Shown here: in pieces, positions 1-8,998 of the stretch
How the letters are laid out: every line of letters begins with the position of its first letter
Numbering within the stretch: position 1 is the first letter of the stretch
NCBI GenBank assembly: GCA_020249505.1
Contig: JADCFN010000001.1
Coordinates: 1-64,000, forward strand
Direction: 5' to 3'
Origin: Roseomonas sp.
Lineage (GTDB): Bacteria > Pseudomonadota > Alphaproteobacteria > Acetobacterales > Acetobacteraceae
DNA: 64,000 nt
The notes under the pieces: model-generated
What the model was told of the DNA's origin: nothing
The model's database searches: none
What the model saw: only the letters and a program-made list of their open reading frames with translations
Position numbers and translations under genes: made by a program

Positions 1-109
1 CATCGAATTGCGCGGCAAGCTCTGCCAGCGTCTTCTCGCCCTTCACAGCGGCAAGCGCCACCTTCGCCCTGAAGGCAGGGCTGTGGTTGCGGCGGGGTCG
101 TCTCGTCAT
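1..109 (-). CDS. IS3-family transposase OrfA, N-terminal part, cut by the window edge
   Basis: Reading the minus strand from an ATG at 109 gives about 36 residues starting MTRRPRRNHSPAFKAK-like (here with R for the first K of the last three), followed by VALAAVKGEKTLAELA. This is the classic N-terminus of the small helix-turn-helix OrfA of IS3-family elements, which binds the IS ends and is fused to OrfB by frameshifting. An AGGAGA ribosome site sits just upstream. The rest, including OrfB, lies outside the window. The element end is probably somewhere near 150-175 but I could not confirm it. Confident about the family, not about whether the element is intact. Confidence 0.85.
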   Translation of the reverse strand, partial: MTRRPRRNHSPAFRAKVALAAVKGEKTLAELAAQFD

Positions 110-766
110 GGTGTCTCCTGTTCACGGCTTCATGCCGCAGTCAGGCAGAAAATCCACTTATCCCAGTTGTTCAGATTCCCCGAGCCAGCTCTGTGTTCGC
201 TCTCGAAGTACGTATTTCGGGCAAGTGGGATTCTAACCACGGCAAGTGACGACCGCGCTGAGACCGGCCTTTTACCTAGGTTTTTGAGTTCCGTACAAAA
301 ATGCCCAAGTCAGGAGGTCCGGAGAGAAAGGGCCTACGGAGAACGATTTTCCGCCCTCTGCGCGCCGAGCCAGTCAACAGGTCCGCCCCAAAAACCCCAG
401 GAAACCTGTCACTCAGCGCGACGCCCGGTCAGGCGGAGAGCACGGCTCGTATGGACACTGGCGGTGCGTGTAGGACTCGAATCAAAGACGCGCCAGCGAT
501 TTTCCGCCCCCAGTTCCATTCCCTGGGGCATCCTTTTCGCCAACTCATGCTGCGCCGCAGCATAACTAAATCATTTCAGATCAACGCTTTAAACCTTGGT
601 GGAAAAATCGGCTCACCCTCAAGCTTTGGAGAGAATCCCCCGATTCGGAGAGAAAAAGCCCGACCATTCCGCCCCCGCACCATCAAGGTTTCTGGCAAAA
701 AGCCCGCAGATACTCGCGAATTTCCAAGGCCACCCCGGGCTGAGAGCATGTTTTCGTAAGGGGAGG
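110..766. other. Non-coding stretch between an IS edge and tRNA-Arg
   Basis: About 650 bases with no convincing gene; the open frames here have no recognisable protein content. The left part should include the terminal sequence of the IS element. Three loosely similar stretches recur (around 318-360, 495-525 and 643-690), each with a purine-rich GGAGAGAAA-like or GCGATTTTCCGCCC-like segment. They look degenerate and I assign them no function. Confidence 0.5.
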
Positions 767-843
767 TGGCGTCCCCGGCGAGATTCGAACTCACGGCCCC
801 CAGATTAGGAATCTGGTGCTCTATCCTGCTGAGCTACGGGGAC
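767..843 (-). tRNA. tRNA-Arg (anticodon CCU)
   Basis: The minus strand folds as a standard cloverleaf. The acceptor strands GTCCCCG (837-843) and CGGGGAC (771-777) pair. The anticodon stem CCAGA/TCTGG encloses loop TTCCTAA, giving anticodon CCT. The T-loop reads GTTCGAATC. Discriminator G and an encoded CCA follow at 767-770. The neighbouring IS fragment and gene-poor flank fit the common use of tRNA genes as insertion neighbourhoods, but no attachment-site duplication was seen. Confidence 0.95.
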
Positions 844-886
844 ACCAAGCACTTTAATAGCGCAAATCAGCCCCTCAGGGAACGCC

Positions 887-1834
887 TCACCGACGCCGGA
901 AACGCTCAACCGCACTCACCAGCGCCGTGCGCAGCCCTGGTTCCAGCGCGGAATGGCCCGCATCGGGGATGACAGTCAGGCGGGCTGAGGGCCAAGCCGC
1001 CGCTAATTCAAAGGCGCTGGTCGCGGGGCAGACCATGTCGTAGCGGCCTTGCACAATCTCGGCCTCAATCCCGGCCAGGCGGTCCATGCGGCCAAGCAAG
1101 CCCTCCGGCGGCAGGAAAAGATCATGCGCGAAGTAATGCGCCTCAATCCGCGCGAGGCCCAAGGCGGTACGGTCCTGCGCGAAGCTCGCCACCGTTTCGG
1201 GTGATGGCAGAAGGGTGGAACAAGACCCCTCATATTGGCTCCAGGCGCGCGCGGCGGGCAGATGCACGGCGGGGTCGGGGTCACATAGGCGACGGAGATA
1301 GGCGCCCAGCAAATCGCCACGTTCTTCCGCCGGCAAATGCTCAGCGAAGGCGGCCCAGGCATCAGGGAAGACGCGGCGGAGCCCGTCCAGGAACCAGCTC
1401 ACTTCCTCCTGCCGGCCCAAAAACACGCCGCGCAATACGCAGCCCAGCACGCGTGATGGATGTTCCTGCGCATAAGCCAAGGCGAGGGTTGATCCCCAGG
1501 AACCGCCAAACAGCAACCAATTTTCAATACCAAGAAATTGCCGCAGCACTTCAATATCGCGCACCAGATGCGGCGTGGTATTTTCGCGCAATTCCCCAAG
1601 TGGTCTGGACCGCCCGGCGCCGCGCTGATCGAAAATGATCACCCGCCAATGCTGCGGGTCGAAAAAGCGCCGATGCACCGCACCTGCGCCTGCGCCTGGC
1701 CCGCCATGCAGGAACAGTACGGGCTGGCCGCGCGGGTTGCCCACCTGTTCCCAATACATGACATGCCCGGCCGAAAGCGGCAGGAAGCCGGTTTCATAGG
1801 GGGCGATATCGGGGAAAAGGTCTCCGCGCGGCAT
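887..1834 (-). CDS. pip: Proline iminopeptidase (alpha/beta hydrolase, peptidase S33)
   Basis: A 315-residue cytoplasmic exopeptidase that should release N-terminal proline from peptides. The oxyanion-hole motif HGGPG is at residues 43-47 and the nucleophile elbow GGSWGS at 110-115, with Ser112 as nucleophile. The triad is completed by Asp266 (GRYDMVCP) and His294 (DAGHS). Length and motif spacing match the S33 family. ATG start at 1834; the upstream ribosome site is weak. It lies 49 bases downstream of rsmB on the same strand, so co-transcription is possible. Confidence 0.93.
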   Translation of the reverse strand: MPRGDLFPDIAPYETGFLPLSAGHVMYWEQVGNPRGQPVLFLHGGPGAGAGAVHRRFFDPQHWRVIIFDQRGAGRSRPLGELRENTTPHLVRDIEVLRQFLGIENWLLFGGSWGSTLALAYAQEHPSRVLGCVLRGVFLGRQEEVSWFLDGLRRVFPDAWAAFAEHLPAEERGDLLGAYLRRLCDPDPAVHLPAARAWSQYEGSCSTLLPSPETVASFAQDRTALGLARIEAHYFAHDLFLPPEGLLGRMDRLAGIEAEIVQGRYDMVCPATSAFELAAAWPSARLTVIPDAGHSALEPGLRTALVSAVERFRRR

Positions 1835-1883
1835 GGGTTAGGTGTGCCGAAGCGCGCGGCGAAGCGCAATGGTTTTCACGCGG

Positions 1884-3155
1884 TCAGCCCTTCACAAAAC
1901 GCGCGATGAAAAACCCATCCATGCCCCCGCGCGCGGCCCAGTAATCCGGGCGGGTGCGTACCGCGCCGGATGGCAGGATGGCTTCGGGCAGGCCCGGCAT
2001 TTCATCGGGGCGGATCGGATCAAGCTTCAAGCCAAGCGCTGCGGCTTCGCGCAAATGCGCTTCGCCTTCTTCGGCCTGCAAGGAACAGGTGGCGAAGACC
2101 AGCCGCCCGCCCGGCGCCAGCATCCCGGCGGCAGACTGCAACAGGCGGGATTGCAAGGCGGCGGCGGTCGCGACATCGCGCGCGCGTTTGAGCCAGGCCA
2201 CATCCGGGTGGCGACGAATGGTGCCGGTGGCGGTGCAGGGCGCATCCAGCAGAATGGCATCAAAGGGCGCCGCTGGGCGGAACTGCGCGGCATCAGCGGT
2301 CACGATTTCCGCCTGCAACTGCAGTCGCGCCAGATTGTCGCGCAAGCGTTCGGCACGCTTGGCATCACGCTCCACTGCCGTGACGTTCGCCCCCGCCGCC
2401 GCAAGCTGCGCCGTTTTGCCGCCGGGCGCCGCGCAAAGATCGGCAATGCGTTGCCCCGCCTGCGGCGCCAGTAGCCGTGCCGGCAGGGCGGCGGCGGCGT
2501 CCTGTACCCAAAAGGCGCCTTCGGCAAAGCCAGCGAGTTCCGTCACGCGCGTGCCGGCGGTCAGGCGAAAGGACCCGCCGGGCAGGGCTTCCGCGCCCTC
2601 GGGCACTGTGGCGCCGGGTTTCAGGGAGATATCCAGGGGTGCCGGGCCGCAATGCGCCTCCGCAATGCTGCGTACCGCCGGGCCATAGGCCGTGTGCCAG
2701 GCGGACCAGAGCCATGGCGGCGTATCCAACCGCGCCGCATCCAGCCCTTCCAGCAGCGCCTCCCCTTCCGCCGCCACCTTGCGGAGCACGGCATTTACCA
2801 AGCCGGCAAAGGCACGCGGCGCGAGATCCACGGCGGACGCCACCGCGGCATGGGAAGGTGTGCCCAGCAGCAGCAATTCCGCAACCCCGATGCGTAGCGC
2901 ATGGCGCGCTGGCGGCGGGGGTTCCCGGCGCAGAAAGGGTTCCAGCACGGCATCAATGCTGCCGAGCCGCCGCAGAACCGTGGCTGCGATGCGATGCGCC
3001 GCCGCCCTGTCCCGCGCTTCAAGCCGCGCCGGCAGTGCTTCCAGCGCTTCTTCCAGGGGCCGATGCGCTTCCAGCACGGCGTCCAGCACATCGCGTGCGG
3101 CGCGCCTGGTGGGCAGGCCGGGCGGGCGCCTTGGCCGGGATGAGGCTTCATGCAT
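1884..3155 (-). CDS. rsmB: 16S rRNA (cytosine-967 C5)-methyltransferase RsmB
   Basis: A 423-residue RNA m5C methyltransferase. An N-terminal NusB-like RNA-binding domain (roughly residues 15-135) precedes a Rossmann methyltransferase with SAM motif DLCAAPGGKTAQLA (239-252). The two family cysteines are Cys307 (DAPC) and Cys357 (ATCSLQ), the latter being the expected catalytic nucleophile. Start ATG at 3155, with GAAGGCGG just upstream. It is divergent from the glycosyltransferase at 3204, leaving only 48 bases for both promoters. RsmB is the best fit because of the NusB domain; another member of the Sun/NOP2 family is less likely. Confidence 0.9.
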   Translation of the reverse strand: MHEASSRPRRPPGLPTRRAARDVLDAVLEAHRPLEEALEALPARLEARDRAAAHRIAATVLRRLGSIDAVLEPFLRREPPPPARHALRIGVAELLLLGTPSHAAVASAVDLAPRAFAGLVNAVLRKVAAEGEALLEGLDAARLDTPPWLWSAWHTAYGPAVRSIAEAHCGPAPLDISLKPGATVPEGAEALPGGSFRLTAGTRVTELAGFAEGAFWVQDAAAALPARLLAPQAGQRIADLCAAPGGKTAQLAAAGANVTAVERDAKRAERLRDNLARLQLQAEIVTADAAQFRPAAPFDAILLDAPCTATGTIRRHPDVAWLKRARDVATAAALQSRLLQSAAGMLAPGGRLVFATCSLQAEEGEAHLREAAALGLKLDPIRPDEMPGLPEAILPSGAVRTRPDYWAARGGMDGFFIARFVKG

Positions 3156-3203
3156 GCCGCCTTCATGGCACCCGCCGTAGTCTCATGCTAGAGCCGCGGC
3201 GCG

Positions 3204-4865
3204 ATGACCCTGGGCAGCTTCCTAGACCGATTGCCGGAAACGCGCCGCCCAGGCTGGTGGCTGGCGCTGCTGTGCCTATTGCTCTGGCTGCCGGGCTTCT
3301 TTTCCATCCCGCCCGGGGATCGCGATGAAAGTCGCTTCGCCCAGGCCAGCCGGCAGATGGTGGAAACCGGCGATTATGTGCGGATCAAGCTGGGCGAGGC
3401 CGAGCGCAACAAGAAACCTGTTGGCATTCACTGGGCGCAGGCTGCGACGGTGCATGCGCTGGAAGCCGTGGGCATTCCGGCGCGAGGTGCCATTTGGGCG
3501 TATCGGCTGCCATCGCTGATCGGAGCGCTGCTCGCGGTATTGGCCACCTGTTATCTGGGGCGCGCTTTGGTGGGGCGACGCGCGGCATTTCTGGCCGCCG
3601 CCATGCTCGCCCCCTGCATGGTCCTGGTGGTGGAAACCCATATCGCCAAGACCGATGCGGCTTTGCTCGCCAGCATCACGGCGGCGATGCTGCTGATGGG
3701 CCGCGCTTATTTGGCGCCGGCGCAATTCACTGCAAGACAGGCCCTGGGTTTTTGGCTGGCGCTGGGTGCGGGCGTGCTGCTGAAGGGACCGATTGCGCCC
3801 ATGGTGCCCCTGCTGGCCGGCGTGACTTTGCTGGTGATGGACCGCCGCGCGCCCTGGTTTGGTGCACTCCGCCCGCTTTGGGGTGTGCCGCTGATGATCG
3901 CCTGCGCCGCGCCCTGGTTCATCGCCATTGGCATCGCGACCGAGGGACGGTTTTTCTCTGAGGCCATTGGCGATGACATGCTGAACAAGGTGGGATCGGG
4001 CGAGGAAAGCCATTGGGGCCCGCCAGGTTTTTATACTTTCCTGTTCGGTATCACCGCCTTTCCTTCGGCCTGGATTGTGTTGCGCGCGCTGCCCGGTGCC
4101 TGGGCGGACCGGCTGAAGCCGCAAACGCGTTTTCTGCTGGGTTGGGCCGTGCCGGTCTGGCTGTTGTTTGAAGCGGTGGCAACGAAACTCCCGCATTATG
4201 CACTACCTGCTTATCCAGCGCTGATGCTGCTGGCGGCTGCCTGGGCGCTTGATCCTTTGCGCCGACCCACACCGCGCTGGCTGGCGGCGATTGGTTGGCT
4301 GGCGCTGGGCGGCGTGGCGCTGGGCTTGCCGATCGCAGCAATGGCAGCGGCCTTCTATGCCGAAAAGCGCGTGGATATCTTCGGGCTGATCGGGCTTGGC
4401 TTTGGTGCCGCGCTGATCCTTGTGCTGTGGCGCGCGGCGCGCGCGGGGCAATGGGCGCGCGCCGCCTTGCTTGGCGCGGTGCTGAGTGTGCCGGTTTATG
4501 CCGCCGTGCTGGAAGGCGTCATTCCGCGCCTGCAATCCGTTTGGATGTCCCCGCGTATCGCAGCCGAGGTGCGCGCCATTGCCCCAGGCTTGCGTGACCG
4601 GGATTTCGGCGTGGTCGGCTATCATGAACCTTCGCTGCAATTCGCGCTTGGCGGCGGCATTGCGCTGCTCCGCGATGGTGCGGCGGCGGCTGAGTTTCTC
4701 GCTCAGAAGCCCGGGCGTGTGGTGGCGGTTTCGCATCGGCAGGAAGCGACGTTTCGCGCTGCGGCGGCCGAGCGCGGCATCACGCCGCGCGATGCCGGTT
4801 CTGTCACGGGGCTCAATTACGTGCGCGGGCGCTGGCTCACGCTGCTGATCTTCAAGGTGGATTGA
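3204..4865 (+). CDS. GT39-family (ArnT/PMT-like) membrane glycosyltransferase
   Basis: A 553-residue polytopic inner-membrane protein of the lipid-linked sugar transferase superfamily. After the first membrane helix (about 17-35) comes a periplasmic loop with GDRDESRFAQ (38-47). The Asp41-Glu42 pair corresponds to the catalytic acidic site of ArnT/PMT enzymes. Many hydrophobic helices follow, then a small soluble C-terminal domain (from about 430). It likely moves a sugar from a polyprenyl-phosphate donor to lipid A or another envelope acceptor; the sugar cannot be told from sequence. The stop is immediately followed by the ATG of the DedA gene, so the two are probably co-expressed. Confidence 0.82.
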   Translation: MTLGSFLDRLPETRRPGWWLALLCLLLWLPGFFSIPPGDRDESRFAQASRQMVETGDYVRIKLGEAERNKKPVGIHWAQAATVHALEAVGIPARGAIWAYRLPSLIGALLAVLATCYLGRALVGRRAAFLAAAMLAPCMVLVVETHIAKTDAALLASITAAMLLMGRAYLAPAQFTARQALGFWLALGAGVLLKGPIAPMVPLLAGVTLLVMDRRAPWFGALRPLWGVPLMIACAAPWFIAIGIATEGRFFSEAIGDDMLNKVGSGEESHWGPPGFYTFLFGITAFPSAWIVLRALPGAWADRLKPQTRFLLGWAVPVWLLFEAVATKLPHYALPAYPALMLLAAAWALDPLRRPTPRWLAAIGWLALGGVALGLPIAAMAAAFYAEKRVDIFGLIGLGFGAALILVLWRAARAGQWARAALLGAVLSVPVYAAVLEGVIPRLQSVWMSPRIAAEVRAIAPGLRDRDFGVVGYHEPSLQFALGGGIALLRDGAAAAEFLAQKPGRVVAVSHRQEATFRAAAAERGITPRDAGSVTGLNYVRGRWLTLLIFKVD

Positions 4866-5486
4866 ATGTTTGAATGGGTGGCGCGCCAGGTCGCGGAAAC
4901 CGGGCTGATGGGCGTGTTTGTGCTGATGGTGGCGGAAAACATCTTCCCGCCCATCCCATCTGAAATCATCATGGCCGCATCGGGCTTCGCCGCCGCGCGG
5001 GGCGAGATTTCGCTGATTGGCGTTATTGTGATTGGTGTGCTTGGCACGGTGGTCGGCAATGCCTTCTGGTATGAAATCGGCCGCTGGTTCGGGATGGAGC
5101 GCATCCGCCCGCTGGTCGCGCGCTACGGCAAATGGTTCGCCTTTGAAACCGAAGACATGGACCGCGCGGAACGCACGCTCAAGCGCTGCGGACCCTTCGC
5201 ATTGTGCTTCGGGCGCATGCTGCCTGGCATTCGCACCATCATTTCCATCCCCGCCGGCATGGTGCTGATCCCGCGCCCGGTCTTTTATGTCTGGACGGCG
5301 ATTGGTTCAGCGATTTGGCTGAGCTTCCTCGCCATCGCCGGCTATATGCTGGAAGACCATTACGACAGGGTGCAGCATTGGGTGGAACCGCTCGCCTGGG
5401 TGGTGGTGGGCGGTTCCATCGCGGCCTATGCGCTGCATCTGATATATGCGTTTCGTCGTGCGCGGCGCAGGCGGGATCAGGCGTAG
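4866..5486 (+). CDS. DedA-family membrane protein
   Basis: A 206-residue DedA/SNARE-associated (VTT-domain) inner-membrane protein. Visible family signatures are AENIFPPIPSEIIMAASGF (23-41), with the conserved acidic residue and prolines, and FGRMLPGIRTIISIPAG near the middle, with the conserved arginines. DedA proteins act in membrane homeostasis and lipid-carrier (undecaprenyl phosphate) recycling, which suits its zero-gap position after a polyprenyl-sugar-using glycosyltransferase. Its 3' end overlaps the convergent lipoprotein gene by 10 bases. Confidence 0.9.
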   Translation: MFEWVARQVAETGLMGVFVLMVAENIFPPIPSEIIMAASGFAAARGEISLIGVIVIGVLGTVVGNAFWYEIGRWFGMERIRPLVARYGKWFAFETEDMDRAERTLKRCGPFALCFGRMLPGIRTIISIPAGMVLIPRPVFYVWTAIGSAIWLSFLAIAGYMLEDHYDRVQHWVEPLAWVVVGGSIAAYALHLIYAFRRARRRRDQA

Positions 5487-6088
5487 CGCGCCAGCGCCTG
5501 CTCCAAAGATGCAAAAGCATTGGCCAAGGCGGCATTCATCGCCGCTGCGGCCTGTTCGGGACGCGGTGCGTTGTTCGGAAGCGCAGCGCTGCCGGTGCTG
5601 ATCATCTGCCCCAGCACGCGGGGCGAGGTTTCGCGTTCTGAAATCAGCACAAAATTCAATTCCGCTTCTGCCTGCCCCGCGGCGCGATTGGCAACAAGCC
5701 GCGTCAATTCGCCTTCCAGCACCAGATCAGCATTGGCACGGCTGCCAGGGGCGAGCACGGCGGCGAAAAGCCGCGCGTCAATCAGCCAGCGGCGTAGCGC
5801 CTGTTCCGCGGCTTCCGCGGGTGGCGCGATCCATTCGGCGTAAAAATCAATTTCTTCCGTGCCATCTGGTCGCACACTGCGCAGGCCACGCACATCCAGC
5901 GCCGGTGGCGCGCGGAGCGTGCGCAGCAGCAAAAGCCGCCGCCCCTTGCCGCGCCAGCCTTCCCCCTGCCGGCGTGGTTCCAGCGCATAGCGCAGCACTT
6001 CCTGATAAGGTCGTTCCGGTAGCACGGAACAGGCGGAAGCAAGGAAAGGTGCTGCCAGCAGCATTGCGCGGCGATGCAAGGTTTTCAT
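5477..6088 (-). CDS. ABC-type transport auxiliary lipoprotein (PqiC/LptE-like) of the Mla-type operon
   Basis: A 203-residue lipoprotein. The signal peptide ends in lipobox LASAC with Cys20 as the lipidation site. The mature domain has the ABC_trans_aux fold (YALEPRR, LLLRTLRAPPALDVRGL, EWIAPPAEAAEQALRRWL), typical of the outer-membrane-associated partner of MCE transporters. I chose ATG 6088 because it starts the signal peptide and follows the mlaD stop by one base; a longer frame from 6175 would add an arginine-rich stretch overlapping mlaD. It is the last gene of the permease-ATPase-MCE-lipoprotein operon. Confidence 0.87.
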   Translation of the reverse strand: MKTLHRRAMLLAAPFLASACSVLPERPYQEVLRYALEPRRQGEGWRGKGRRLLLLRTLRAPPALDVRGLRSVRPDGTEEIDFYAEWIAPPAEAAEQALRRWLIDARLFAAVLAPGSRANADLVLEGELTRLVANRAAGQAEAELNFVLISERETSPRVLGQMISTGSAALPNNAPRPEQAAAAMNAALANAFASLEQALARYA

Positions 6089-6089
6089 G

Positions 6090-7094
6090 TCAGCGGCGAT
6101 CCCGATTGGGCGGCGGCGGCGGCGCGCCGAGAAGGGTTTGCGAAGGGCTGCGGCGGAGTGATTCCGTCGTATCACGCAGATTGGCGACCGAGGATCGCAA
6201 ATCCCGCATCAGCGGCGAAAGATCAGCTTGCAAATCCGTGGTGGCACCGCGCGCGGTGCGCAGCGTCTGTTCAAGCGCCGTGACTGCGGCGGGGATGCGC
6301 ACCAGGGCTTCGCGAATTTCGCGGCTGGCCAGCAATTCCTGCGCGCTGCGTCCGGCATCGCCCATATGGGCAATGGCACCGCGCAATTCATTTGCTGTCT
6401 CCTCAAGCCGTATCTTGCGAATCTCAGCGCGCAGTTCCGCCACGGTTTCGCCGGCTTCACGCAGCACGGTCGCCACTTCGCCGTCACTGACCTGCCGGCG
6501 CAAATCGCCCATCAGCCCGGCGGCGTTATTGACCAGGGCTTCGATATCCAGCGCTTCCAGGCGGCGCAGAATCTGCTCCGCCGCGCTGGTGACTTGGGTG
6601 ATGGTGGAAGGAACAGCGGGCACGTGATCGTATCGCGGCTTCCATGGCACCTGGATGGGCGGATAACGCGCAGGGTCCAGAATATCAATTTCCAGATAGG
6701 TGACACCCGTAATCCCCTGGGAAGCGATGCGTGTGCGCAAGCCCCCCGCAATCATGTCTTCCAGGGAGGTAATGCGCGCCACGCGCGTGCGTTCCACCGC
6801 AAAGCGAATGACCACCAATTGCATCGCATAGCGGTTGGCGCGCGCTTCCGGAACATCATAGACAGCAGCGGCAAGAGAAATTTCCGTCACGCGCCCAATC
6901 TGCACGCCGCGAAAGCGCACCGCTGCCCCGACATCAAGCCCCACAATCGATTCACCGACATAGGTTTCGAAGTAATCCGATTTAGTGCCGAATTGCCCTG
7001 CCGTCAGGTAAACAACGAAGCCAACCGCCAGCGCAATGGCCGATAGCGCCAGCATGCCGACGCGGAGAAATAGCGTATTGGGCGGTTTCGCCAT
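6090..7094 (-). CDS. mlaD: MlaD-family MCE-domain lipid-binding protein
   Basis: A 334-residue periplasmic substrate-binding component of a lipid ABC transporter. It has an N-terminal membrane anchor (about 8-32) and an MCE domain (about 38-120) with the VGLDVGAAVRFRGVQIGRV core. A long helical C-terminal region (about 170-310) suits oligomer tunnel formation, and the tail is proline-rich. It lies one base after mlaF and one base before the lipoprotein, so it is clearly translated with them. It is longer than E. coli MlaD (about 180 residues), closer to alphaproteobacterial MCE proteins. Confidence 0.9.
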   Translation of the reverse strand: MAKPPNTLFLRVGMLALSAIALAVGFVVYLTAGQFGTKSDYFETYVGESIVGLDVGAAVRFRGVQIGRVTEISLAAAVYDVPEARANRYAMQLVVIRFAVERTRVARITSLEDMIAGGLRTRIASQGITGVTYLEIDILDPARYPPIQVPWKPRYDHVPAVPSTITQVTSAAEQILRRLEALDIEALVNNAAGLMGDLRRQVSDGEVATVLREAGETVAELRAEIRKIRLEETANELRGAIAHMGDAGRSAQELLASREIREALVRIPAAVTALEQTLRTARGATTDLQADLSPLMRDLRSSVANLRDTTESLRRSPSQTLLGAPPPPPNRDRR

Positions 7095-7095
7095 G

Positions 7096-7848
7096 TCAGG
7101 CAGCCTCTCGCCGGAAGAAGGATCGTACGGTGGGGTGCGTGCCGGTGTCGCGCAATTCGCGCGGCTTGCCCATGGCGATCATGCCGCGTGCTTCCTTGTC
7201 CAGCATGATGCAGCGATCCCCAATGGCCAGAATGGATTGCAATTCATGCGTTACCACAACAAAGGTTGTCCCGGTGCTGCGCGCAATATCCAGGATCAAC
7301 TTGTCCAAACCCGCTGAGGTGATGGGGTCAAGCCCGGCCGATGGCTCATCCAAAATCAACAAAGGCGGGTCAAGCGCCATGGCGCGCGCAATGCCGGCGC
7401 GCTTGGCCATGCCGCCGGAAATCTCAGCGGGCAAAAGCCCAGCTGCATCGCCAAGCCCAACCAGGCCAAGCTTGGCGCGCGCCAAAGCCTCACGCGCGGG
7501 GCGCGGCAGATCCGTGTGTTCTTCCAAGGGCAATTCCACATTTTCGGACAGCGTCATATTGCCGAAAAGCGCGCCGGATTGCCACATCACGCCAATCCTT
7601 TGCAGCAATGCAATACGCCCTTCCGCATCCGCTTCCGCCAAATCAACGCCCAGGATTTCAGATCGTCCGGCTGCAATCGGCACAATGCCGATCAGCGCCT
7701 TGAGCAAGGTGGATTTGCCGCAGCCGGAACCACCCAGGATGATGAAGACCTCACCCCGCTTCACTTCAAAGGACACATCCTTGAAAATGGTACGCGGGCC
7801 GAAGCTGACGGCCAGGTTTTCAACGCGAATGACTGTATCGTCGCTCAT
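7096..7848 (-). CDS. mlaF: MlaF-type ABC transporter ATP-binding protein
   Basis: A 250-residue ATPase. Walker A is GGSGCGKST (39-47), the ABC signature is SGGMAKR, and Walker B is LLILDEPSAGLD. It should energise the MlaE-type permease to move phospholipid or related lipid between the membranes. Its ATG overlaps the permease stop by four bases and MlaD follows after one base. The sequence matches the Mla/Ttg2A subfamily rather than amino-acid importers, mainly by context. Confidence 0.92.
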   Translation of the reverse strand: MSDDTVIRVENLAVSFGPRTIFKDVSFEVKRGEVFIILGGSGCGKSTLLKALIGIVPIAAGRSEILGVDLAEADAEGRIALLQRIGVMWQSGALFGNMTLSENVELPLEEHTDLPRPAREALARAKLGLVGLGDAAGLLPAEISGGMAKRAGIARAMALDPPLLILDEPSAGLDPITSAGLDKLILDIARSTGTTFVVVTHELQSILAIGDRCIMLDKEARGMIAMGKPRELRDTGTHPTVRSFFRREAA

Positions 7849-8939
7849 ATGCCAAGCCTGAAAAACAGAATCGCGAAAACGCCATCCATGGCGACAATGG
7901 CGACAATGCCGCCCACCACGGCTGCGGTTGCCGCATCACCCACCGCGCGCGGGCCCAAGCCGGCGGCAAGCCCGGCGCGGCAGCCAATGGCCGCAATCAC
8001 CAGGCCAAAGCAGCAGGATTTGAACAGGCCACCCATCAGATCGCCAAGGGCCAACCATTGCTGCAATTGATTGGAAACCGCGCTCCAGGGGAAACCCAGG
8101 CTCTGCATCACTACCGTCATGCCCGTGAGCCCGGCCAGGTTCATCACCAAGGTCAGCACCGGCATCACCAATATGCCCGCCAGAATGCGCGGCAGCACCA
8201 GCATCACCATGGGGTCAATGCCCATGATGCGGAGCGCATTCACTTCCTCATTCACCGTCATGGTGCCGAGTTCTGCGGCAAAGGCCGAACCGGTGCGCCC
8301 CGCCAGCACGACGCCTGCCAGCAGCGGCCCCAATTCGCGCAGCAGCGATATGCCGACAAGGTTGGGCACGAAAATCTCCGCCCCGAAACGCTTGAGCGGG
8401 ATGGAGGATTGATAGGCGAGAATGAGCCCGATCAGAAAGCCAAGCAGCAGCGTGAGTGGAAAGGCGCGCAGCCCGATCTCATCCAAATGGCGCAGGAATT
8501 CAGCACCGCGAAACATGCGCGGGCGAAACAACATGCGGAAGGCCGCGACCAAAGCTTCCCCGGCAAAGGCAATGCCAGAAAGTGCCGCCTGGATGCCGCC
8601 AAACACCGCGCCGCCAAAGGCCGTGATGGGCGCAAAATCGCGTGGCGCCTCGGCGGGCAGCGGGGCCGCTTTCAGCGCGGCGCGGTTGCGTTCCAGCACC
8701 GCGAGCACATCGGGCGAGCCACCCTGCACCGCCACCGCATCCCCCGCGCGCAGCACCAGAATGGCGCCGGCGCTATCCATGACGTCCACCGCCGAAAGAT
8801 CAATCGCGTTGGGTTTTTCGGCTACGGCGCGCGTCATGGCCGGCCAAAGCGCCGCCGCAGCTTTGGCATCCAACGTGCCGGAAAATGCCAGCACCTTGCC
8901 TTGCGGCGTGGCGTGGGATGATAGGGCGGCCTTGGTCAT
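7845..8939 (-). CDS. mlaE: MlaE-type permease with N-terminal STAS domain
   Basis: A 364-residue protein. Residues about 10-95 form a STAS-like domain (VLAFSGTLDAKAAAALWPAM, then IDLSAVDVMDSAGAILVLRA). In E. coli the equivalent (MlaB) is a separate protein. The rest is the MlaE permease, with the family segments GAEIFVPNLVGISLLRELGP and LAGRTGSAFAAELGTM followed by NEEVNALRIMGIDP. I prefer ATG 8939, which has an AGGTGAT just upstream though close; a TTG at 8954 is the alternative. It is the first gene of the Mla operon, 60 bases after the TrmH-like gene and perhaps transcribed with it. Confidence 0.9.
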   Translation of the reverse strand: MTKAALSSHATPQGKVLAFSGTLDAKAAAALWPAMTRAVAEKPNAIDLSAVDVMDSAGAILVLRAGDAVAVQGGSPDVLAVLERNRAALKAAPLPAEAPRDFAPITAFGGAVFGGIQAALSGIAFAGEALVAAFRMLFRPRMFRGAEFLRHLDEIGLRAFPLTLLLGFLIGLILAYQSSIPLKRFGAEIFVPNLVGISLLRELGPLLAGVVLAGRTGSAFAAELGTMTVNEEVNALRIMGIDPMVMLVLPRILAGILVMPVLTLVMNLAGLTGMTVVMQSLGFPWSAVSNQLQQWLALGDLMGGLFKSCCFGLVIAAIGCRAGLAAGLGPRAVGDAATAAVVGGIVAIVAMDGVFAILFFRLGI

Positions 8940-8998
8940 ATCACCTGCTACCAAGCGCAGCTTTGCGAGGTTTCCGCAAGCGTTTCAAGGCGTCACTA

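Noticed and set aside
449-490. tRNA-like T-arm (…GATTCGAGTCCTACA… on the minus strand)
   Set aside because: The flanking bases do not form a T-stem, and no anticodon arm or acceptor pairing could be built.
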